Origin: Lantana camara
Taxonomy: Eukaryota; Streptophyta; Magnoliopsida; Lamiales; Verbenaceae
Assembly: GCA_037501455.1 (NCBI GenBank)
Contig: CM074855.1
Location: 50,165,001-50,229,000, forward strand
Length of the DNA: 64,000 nucleotides
Direction of reading: 5' to 3'
Notes under the pieces: model-generated
Databases searched by the model: none
Told to the model about the DNA's origin: nothing
The model's input: the letters and a program-made list of their open reading frames with translations, nothing else
Position numbers and translations under genes: made by a program
Shown: positions 56,952 to 64,000 of the stretch, piece after piece
How the letters are laid out: the number at the start of each line of letters is the position of its first letter
How positions within the stretch are numbered: the stretch's first letter is position 1

Positions 56952-57269
56952 ACCTCTCCCCTTAAAGAGGACCTATCCTCAGGTCCTCACCGCTCGAGTT
57001 TCTAGCAAGAACGACTTCCCGTATTCATCCCATGTTCGAGGTTCATAAGTTCCCGACAAGGATTAGCCTGTAAAGGTCTTCTAGCACAAGGGGTTCGATT
57101 GTTTCCTCAAGGTGTTGATGGAGGAACTCCTTCACAAACTTGGTTCCGGCTAGGAGCAGTTCGATTTGTCTCGCACAATGTGAGGGTCTAAAAGAGATTC
57201 ATCACTCACAATTTGATTCATTTCAAGCTAACTCAAGAGCTCAAAAATACATGAATGGCGTAGTCACCC
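56952..57269 (-). mobile_element. Element D PPT and interior fragment
   Basis: Minus strand: hairpin GAGGACCT-GAGGAT-AGGTCCTC (56988-56967), then TTTAAGGGGAGAGGT into the LTR. The remaining about 280 bp of interior show no protein motif. Ends at CACCC (57265-57269), the presumed target site of G. Confidence 0.85.
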
Positions 57270-60200
57270 TGTAACGCCCCAATTTTCCTGACGTTCAGGT
57301 ACACGTGTCACACGTGTGATTTTAAGGGTTAGGATTTATTTTATTTCTTTCATTTATTAAATTCCTACATTTTATGATAAATGATATGAATTATATTTCT
57401 ACGTGTCTACATGAAAATATGTGAAATACTTGTTAACTTGAGAATTATTTTACATATTGAATTCATTTGTTACATGAATTAATTGCCCAACTTGTTTTAA
57501 TTGCTTGATTGTCCTTAATTGACATTTATTTAAATTAGAAGACCAAATCGCATGATTATTTCTTGGACCTAATCGATCATTTTCCAAGACTTTTATCCTT
57601 GATTGCATAACTTACATCTTTGGAGGATTTAATTGCAAATTGTATCATTTCATCAATTTTAAGAAGCTAAATTACGTACAAAGCTTTTCCTTCATTTCAT
57701 TATCATACCAAACAAAAATATATCAACACTTTGCTTCTTCATATCTCTCGATCAACCTCAAAGAAGGAAGAAGGGACTTCATCTTCTCCAAGTTAATTTT
57801 TCCACCAAAACTTGAATTTGGGAGCTCTAGATCATCCCCATAACTTCACTTTCCTCTTCTCCTTTTCTTTTAAGGTAAAGATGAAGATATATGCCAACTC
57901 TTGCAATTATTGATTGAATCTAGGGTTATGATTTTTATGTAATAACTTTGTTTATGTGATGCTAAAAGCATGATTAGGAGTTTTGAACTTGAATTCCTTG
58001 CATATATCATGAGAATCATGGAGTTATTTGATGAAGTCATATTTGAAATGATGATGATGATTCTTGGTGATTAATGTGTGATATGAGTATTTATACTAGT
58101 TTTATCACACTTTAAGTATGTATATGTATTTCTTTCCATGAATTATAGCATTTAGAGTTGAATTATGATGATTTTGGTGAGCTTTGGTTATGGTTCGTAG
58201 CTCCCCTATTTTCCCGACACCCCTCCCCTGCTCCACTTCCTCTGATTTTTCTACTGTAACAAGTATTTGAAGTGTAGAGTACTCTCCTTTTTACGTTTCA
58301 TCAATATCTATTTTCGTTTGTGAGTTATGGCTGTTTTAATTTGGTACCGCCAAACTGTCGCGAATCTGCATTAACCCTATTTGAAAGCGAATTGTGGCTT
58401 GTTGAATTGGAATTTTTCAAAACTGTTTTATATGAATATTCTTGATATATTATAGATGTTCTCTGCAAAAATTGGTCCCAATCCGATTTGATTTGAGCCC
58501 TGAGAAAAATAGCAACATCCCCTGCTGTCCCCTGTTTTCATATTTCGGTTTTGGCTTGATTAGAGAGACAAAATGGAGGAAGTTTTTAAAATTGTTTTAC
58601 TGGTGTATTTCTGGGTATGTTATAAGTATCTCCGCCAATTTTTAGATCATTTCGGCTTCGTTTGATAAGGGAACGACGACCATCTTTCACTAATAGCGCT
58701 GCAGGAAATTTTCTGCTTTGTGTCATATTCAAACAAAAACTGGTATTTACTCGGGATGAACTAGAATCTGAGTCTCACATCATTGTAAAGATATGTTTGT
58801 CTAGTTTTCTAGGAATTTTGCGGTTCGTTAAAATTCATTCCGATGAAGGAGTTATGCTTATTTGAATACAACGTGCGCATGCTGAAAATTTTCTGCATTA
58901 GTACCTACAAATGTCACATTTTGCTCCAATGCCTTAATTGATCCCGACATGCTATTATATGATTAATATCATGCAATAATATGAGTGTATCATGCCACAT
59001 TCTTGAATGCATGCTATCTCGTTACTTGATCATGCCGTGCGTCATAGTTGGTAACATTCTTGAGTTATTGTCTCACGAGTGCACAAATGTTTCCATTTCT
59101 TGTCCAGTTCTTCTCCAGGGCAGAGATTGTTGATCATGAGATGAGTCATCGTGTCGCCTGTCAGGTGAGGTTTAATTTCTAGTTACCTAGAACCTATATA
59201 ACCCTTACATGAGATTTCGGCCAAAAGGTATTTATAACTATAATTTTCCTTGAAAATAATCATGATTACAAGCAAGTCCCATTCATTACAAGCAAGCCAT
59301 GTATCGTGCATGTTTTAGGCGAGTAAGCATGATTGTTCACTTTGGGCCCGAGGGTAGTGGTTTGAGCCAACCGGGAAAGCATAGGCTGATGGGTAACTCT
59401 CGCGCTATCCTCACCACATTGGGATGACCCCTGAATCCGCTAGGAGATTAGTGGAGGAAGGAGTTCCGGGCTTAGGGATTAATGTACCCTCTGCTCAACA
59501 TGTCGTGGATGGTAAAGGCCAGCTACCTTTCCATCATTAGAGGGAGAAGGAGACTGGGGACGGGTCCGACACCAGGGATTGTCCTCAGGTTATTGCATGA
59601 TTTCCATTACTTGATTGTATGGCCTGAATACATTATCGCACTAATGCACTGTAATTGAATTACATGATCACATATTGATTAATCAAGCAAGCATGTATCA
59701 TTCACACTTGGAGTAAGGTTGGAGAATGCCCTCACTCACCGGGCCACGTATAGAATGCATGAAAATGATCAAAGTATTTAATATTGATAGTTGTAATCTC
59801 GAGCAAAGTGTATTGTATTATGTTTTGAACTTATATTACTTTTAGTTATAAAACCTTACCCGAGATTATAACTTGCATGTTAACTGCGCTAATATTTATT
59901 TAAACCCCTCACTCAGTCTTCATAGACTGACGCCTCAACCTTTCAGGTCCTTGCAGGTGCGTGCTAGGCGGGAGTCAGTGTCGAGTCTAGTCTTTGCAGT
60001 CAAGTCAAGCACGGTGCATTTTAATTGGTTATTTATTGTTTGTATATGAGGTTATTGTTAACATCATTTGTTATGTACTATGAAGATGATAATGTATTGA
60101 TACATGAGATGTAGTTGGAAATAGCATGCTTTAATAGTTGATATTTAGCATTGGATATGCTATGCTTCCGCTTTAATTCTGTTGCATTTGCGAGTTAGTC

Positions 60201-60332
60201 CCGCCTAGCTAGTTGGTTTATTTTTATTGTCACCCGTTCGCTATAGCTTAGTTCATGTACGGATTACCCGTTTCGTATGTGGATCGACCTATAGTGTGTG
60301 GGTGTGGCATCCCCACGTGTAGGGGTGCTACA
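57270..60332 (+). repeat. Element G 5' LTR
   Basis: 3063 bp, TGTAACGCCCC..GGGTGCTACA. Donor TTTTAAG|GTAAAG (57874/57875) after a CT-rich, exon-like stretch; mini-exon 59108-59164; donor TCAG|GTGAGG (59165); intron block AGGAGATTAGTGGAGGAAGG (59442-59461); acceptor GTCCTTGCAG ending 59956; GCTAGGCGGGA (about 59963) with perfect partner TCCCGCCTAGC near 60196. I see no clear palindrome array near 40% of its length, unlike B, C, D, E and F. Confidence 0.9.
59108..59164 (+). other. Candidate LTR mini-exon, element G
   Basis: 57 nt between acceptor CATTTCTTGTCCAG and donor TGTCAG|GTGAGGT. Begins TTCTTCTCCAGGG like the one in A, although the LTRs around it are very different. Confidence 0.5.
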
Positions 60333-60339
60333 TCTTAGG

Positions 60340-60351
60340 TGGTATCAGAGC
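60340..60351 (+). promoter_or_regulatory. Element G primer binding site
   Basis: TGGTATCAGAGC, 7 bp after the LTR end, complementary to initiator Met-tRNA. Confidence 0.92.
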
Positions 60352-62550
60352 CCGGTTGCAAAACTGAGGTTCTAGTGTCGTGTCGCATCGAGTCTAGGTC
60401 GTACGGCATAGGAAATTAATTGTCAATGTGAGAGTGTTGCATTTATTTGAACTTCCTGACCTACTTGAATTCCTTGAAGTACTTGAATTATTTGATAAAT
60501 TGAGTGTTGCATTGATTCTTATTCATGATTGTCGAATAATTGATCTTATTTTACTTGAAGATTTACATGTCCAATTTGTTTAATCGTCTGAATTAATTGT
60601 TACCGTTTGTATTAAATCCCTGTTTTGGGGACAATTGTGTGACATGAGCATGCCTTACCCACATGCATTTATTTTTAAAAGAAAGTTCTGAGTTACAGGT
60701 TATGGAAATGATATCAAACCACTGCCAATTTTCGTAACAACCTCAGCCTACAACAAGTCTTTTCTTCAACTTGGGAAGGATACAATCCGGAATAGAAAAT
60801 AAAATCAATTATGGGAACTTATGCTACCGGAGGAGTAGATCAATTGGGCTAGGAGGTTTATTTCATTCAAGAAAGAGGTGAAGGAAGATTTGAGGCCACT
60901 ATCGATCCAAGATTTGGAATTCAGTGTAAGTGAGGGTTTTCAGTTAGGGGAAGCCAAAATTAGGGCGTGGAATGAAAGTCAAGTAAGTAACTCCGATCGA
61001 GGTGCAAGTTTGGGAATCACATTTGGATTCAAATCCATCGGATTCGAATTCCTAACCCGACAACTAGAAGGATCAAACAACTAATTATGGAAAGCCAATA
61101 TGCTCGGGATTCTACATTCGGGTAAAGTGAGTTTATTTTCCGAACCGGGTTGAATTGTCGTGTTGAGAGTATACATTGGAAGATATGGAGCAACAAATGG
61201 AAATAATGAAGAAAGGCAAAGTGACAATTAGGGCCAATATCGGGATCACCGTTGGAGATTAATTCCTTGAGAATTACCAAGGTAGCAACGACATGAGCGT
61301 AGAAGCATTTGAATTTAGGAATTACAATCTCGAACAATCAATTTACACAAGGTACTACAAGGAAGGTTGTAATCAAGGAATTAATTATGGAGAAGGTTCG
61401 GGAACCATTTAGACAATAATAATCGGGAAGGAGTTGGGTTCAAGAAAATTTCAACATCAAGTCAGAAAATGTATAAGTCGAGGTCAGGGACTTTTGAAGG
61501 TTTAGAAGACCGTGGGTAAACATGAAGCAATCAGCAAACATGAGACAAGTTTATAATACAACAATCAAGAAAAGTGCCGGAATAAAATTATCCCTACTAC
61601 GGAGACAGGTTCAATGCATCCATTAGCACATGCATTATATATTGCATTAATTTAATTGTTTCTCCTTTATATATATATGCCACCGTAATTGTTATTTCAA
61701 ATTTCATGTTTGATGTGTTAATGTTAAACATACTGTTTTAAATTATTTAAATTTCTTTACTTATACACATATCTTTAAATTAATATAATTGTCCCAACAT
61801 GTTGCATTTTAAATTGGTTATAAGTTGTGCATTAACATAGTAACCGGCATGCATTATTTAGTGTTTATTGTTAATAGGCTCTCCCTATCCTCTACCCCAA
61901 TCATTGCTTTGATCCATTCCTACCCACTCGAGTTTAAAGAAGAGTATCTCTTAGCCATCGGGTATTATGTTGGTAACCGGGTCACTCGATTCTACTTGAA
62001 GTCTAGTAATATGTTGGGAATCCGTGAGAATTTGTTGGTCCGTGACGTAATAAGATCCGGCATGATATAGATAGTGGAAAGATTATTGGGTTCTAGGAAA
62101 TGCTGATAAGTTCAAACAGATAAATGTTCAGTGGTTTCTTTGACCTTCAGAAATTAGTCAGCATCTTGGAAATGCAGTGGTGCGGGAGAATGAACCTTTC
62201 TTTGCCTCAGGTCGTGGTGTCGGTTTTGCAAATATCAACTCTCTGGAAGCAATAGGTGGCAAGTGCTGTGTTGTTGCACTCCTACGGATAGAAGGAATCT
62301 ACAACCTCCACCTCAGAAATTTATGATGGTTGATTATGTCTTTTAGCGGATTTTTAATGTCGGAAAATTTCAGATATTAGATCCGATTGGTGATATAGTC
62401 GGTGAGCTTCAAGTCGAGTATGTCTTTAACGGAAAAAACATCAATCAAAATTTTGATCAAAACAGCAGGTGTGACGCGGAAAAGGTTACGGAATCTGAAC
62501 AAGCAAAGAAGCTTGCAAGTGGGTAAGAACAAAATAAGCTTAAGGAATTA

Positions 62551-62578
62551 GAAAATTTTTATTTTCTTAAGGGGGAGA
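62551..62578 (+). promoter_or_regulatory. Internal hairpin and PPT-like site, element G
   Basis: GAAAAT-TTTT-ATTTTC (62551-62566) followed by TTAAGGGGGAGAG. Same design as the real PPT of A, but in mid-interior, as at 19897 in element A. Confidence 0.7.
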
Positions 62579-62920
62579 GCCGGCCAGGAGATAAATTAAA
62601 GTCGAAGATTAGACCTCACTCGGGAGAGTTGAAACTTCAAGAAAATTTGTGTGTTCAAACAACCTCTATCAGAACCATGTGAAAGAAACCTTTCCTCCCT
62701 CTTACCTGAAGAAAAGTTCCATCATCGACAATACTTTTGTCTTTATTACTGTTCTCAGAATGTGGATTCCTCTGTGTTGTATCTCCCCGTAATCTGGTAT
62801 ATCATTTGACTCAGGAAATGGGAGAAGAGATCTGGTCTAGTTAAAATTTGGATGGGAAATCTTGAATCTTAATTCCTCTTGTTAATGAAATACATCCTAG
62901 TAAGAGTTCTCTGTCAAGGC

Positions 62921-63060
62921 CAATGGGATGGATATTGTTACCGGAATTTCTACAATAAACAGAAGGGGAAGAAAGTGGAAGTATAGGCATCAATGGGATG
63001 GATATTGTTACCGGAATTTCTATAATAAACGGAAGGGGAAGAAAGTGGAAGTAGAAGTTG
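62921..63060 (+). repeat. 70-bp tandem duplication, element G
   Basis: CAATGGGATGGATATTGTTA starts at 62921 and again at 62991. The next about 45 bp match with two or three differences. Confidence 0.9.
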
Positions 63061-63782
63061 AAAGTGAATGATCAAGTAAGTGGAGGTACAAAGTTTGTTA
63101 ATTTTGGATCCAGTGCTAGCAATGGGAATGGGAGAGACAACGACTTTATAAGTTAATTAAGCATACTTTGATCAAAGATGGGAATCCTACAAGGAAGACA
63201 TTTTACTAGGACCTGATTCCTTTGGTTCATGCGAGTGGGCTTGCTGAGTTACTTACACGGGATGACGACATTATTCCTTTCCCTCATCGAACATTATCCT
63301 CAAATGGAAATCTCCCTGGAATTGGCAGGTTGAACAAGTCAACTAAAAATAATTATGAGACCAATGATGGTATTGAGAGTTCCGCAGTGCTATTTCTCAT
63401 GGAGTAGAAGCTCAACTGTTACTCCCATTATCGAGTCCAGGAAGTGAGGGTGTGAACCAAGCTAAGATTGGATCGACCGGTAGAGCTGAGATAAAAATTG
63501 ACACAGAAAGTGAGAAGAGATCTCAACCACGAAAGTAACTACTCCACTGAGTAATTACAATGCTAGAATTTTGACCTCCGGTGAACGGTACACTTGAACA
63601 TGCATATCACGTGTATTATTTATTTTATCAATTGTCGTATATAATTTTGTGTTATTTATTAACTTACTCTTATGTGAATACTGAATTGGCGTAATTGATT
63701 TTTTTCATCTACTCCATACATGATAATTATAATTGTGTAATTGTAAATTTAATGGTTTACTTGAATTTTTTTCCGTGTGCAT

Positions 63783-63887
63783 GAGAGACGGGGATTCTGT
63801 CAGTGTTGCTAAGAGACGGGGTTCTCTTATTACGTGCTCCGGAGACAGGGTTCTCTCGTTGTTTGTTTTAGAGACGGGGCACTCTCA
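63783..63887 (+). repeat. Hairpin array, element G
   Basis: Four units: GAGAGACGGGGATTCTGTC, AGAGACGGGGTTCTCT, GGAGACAGGGTTCTCTC and AGAGACGGGGCACTCTC. Same family as the arrays in A, B and C, in the element's sense direction. Confidence 0.85.
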
Positions 63888-64000
63888 TTATTACCCACCA
63901 CTTGACAACTTGTTTTAGTGGAAGGGTAGATTTTCTTCGAGTGTTGGGCTCCGGAAAGTTGAGGGTCGTGACTTCACAGCCTTGAAAGAACCTTGTTGAT

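Larger units (their letters stand above)
57270..64000 (+). mobile_element. Element G: LARD-like element, right end outside window
   Basis: 5' LTR 57270-60332, primer site 60340-60351, then at least 3.7 kb of interior without recognisable gag-pol. The interior is collinear in several blocks with that of element A. Inserted in D. The 3' LTR should lie beyond 64000. Confidence 0.88.
60333..64000 (+). mobile_element. Element G interior (non-coding, incomplete)
   Basis: Starts with the primer site and TCTAGGTCGTACGGCATAGG (60392-60411). Frames are short (81 codons at 61825-62070 at most here) and unlike known retroelement proteins. The stretch 62080-62520 has partly open frames (for example VENEPFF- and ILDPIGDIVGEL-like pieces) that I cannot assign; a captured gene relic is possible but unproven. 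Contains an internal PPT-like site, a 70-bp duplication and the start of a hairpin array. Confidence 0.7.

Overview
This window looks like heterochromatin-type intergenic DNA from a large plant genome. All 64 kb are LTR retrotransposons or their remains, apart from about 1.2 kb of unassigned AT-rich sequence (52730-53963). I see no host protein gene, rRNA, tRNA or CRISPR array. The plant assignment rests on three things: Ty1/copia and chromodomain-type Ty3/gypsy proteins of plant type, primer sites matching plant initiator Met-tRNA, and a Mutator-type MITE with a 9-bp target duplication. I cannot name the species.

Layout. The oldest layer is a decayed Ty1/copia element, H, probably BARE/Angela-like. 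Its pieces are 1-3938, 35603-36201 and 49785 to about 52729. Element A (3939-35602, TSD TACAA) split H once and element E (36202-49784, TSD AAACA) split it again. A was itself hit by B (6069-17296, minus strand, TSD TATCG), by a 320-bp MULE MITE (20062-20381) and by C (22961-33545, minus strand). E carries a minus-strand solo LTR, F (46573-49149, TSD CACAA). To the right, element D (from 53964, minus strand) is interrupted at 57270 by element G, which runs off the window. LTR divergence judged by eye fits the nesting: B about 0.7%, C about 2%, E about 4%, A about 5-6%.

How the elements relate. E is the only one with a recognisable full gag-pol: capsid, two zinc knuckles, protease, RT, RNase H, integrase and a Tekay/Del-type chromodomain tail. 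It is dead, with many stops and frameshifts. A, B and G have 3-4 kb LTRs and internal regions with no recognisable gag-pol (LARD-like). C keeps a gag without capsid but with a multiplied zinc-knuckle array, plus the last part of pol. All use the same type of primer site, polypurine tract and LTR ends, so an E-like element is a plausible source of proteins in trans.

The candidate undescribed system is the shared non-coding architecture of these LTRs. Despite very different sequences they carry in the same order: (1) an early 5' splice-site-like signal at about 20-25% of LTR length; (2) an array of short palindromes near 40%; (3) an acceptor, a 57-86 nt mini-exon and a second donor at about 55-65%; (4) an intron-like stretch with conserved blocks; (5) an acceptor followed by GCTAGGCGGG, which can pair with a complementary arm 230-300 bp on; (6) a common end GGGTGCTACA. 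The PPT is preceded by a hairpin whose arms differ between families yet always pair. The protein-poor elements share a further array of GAGAGACGGGG..CTCTC hairpins upstream of the PPT. The splice-site and RNA-structure readings are inferences. The sequence patterns themselves can be read directly.
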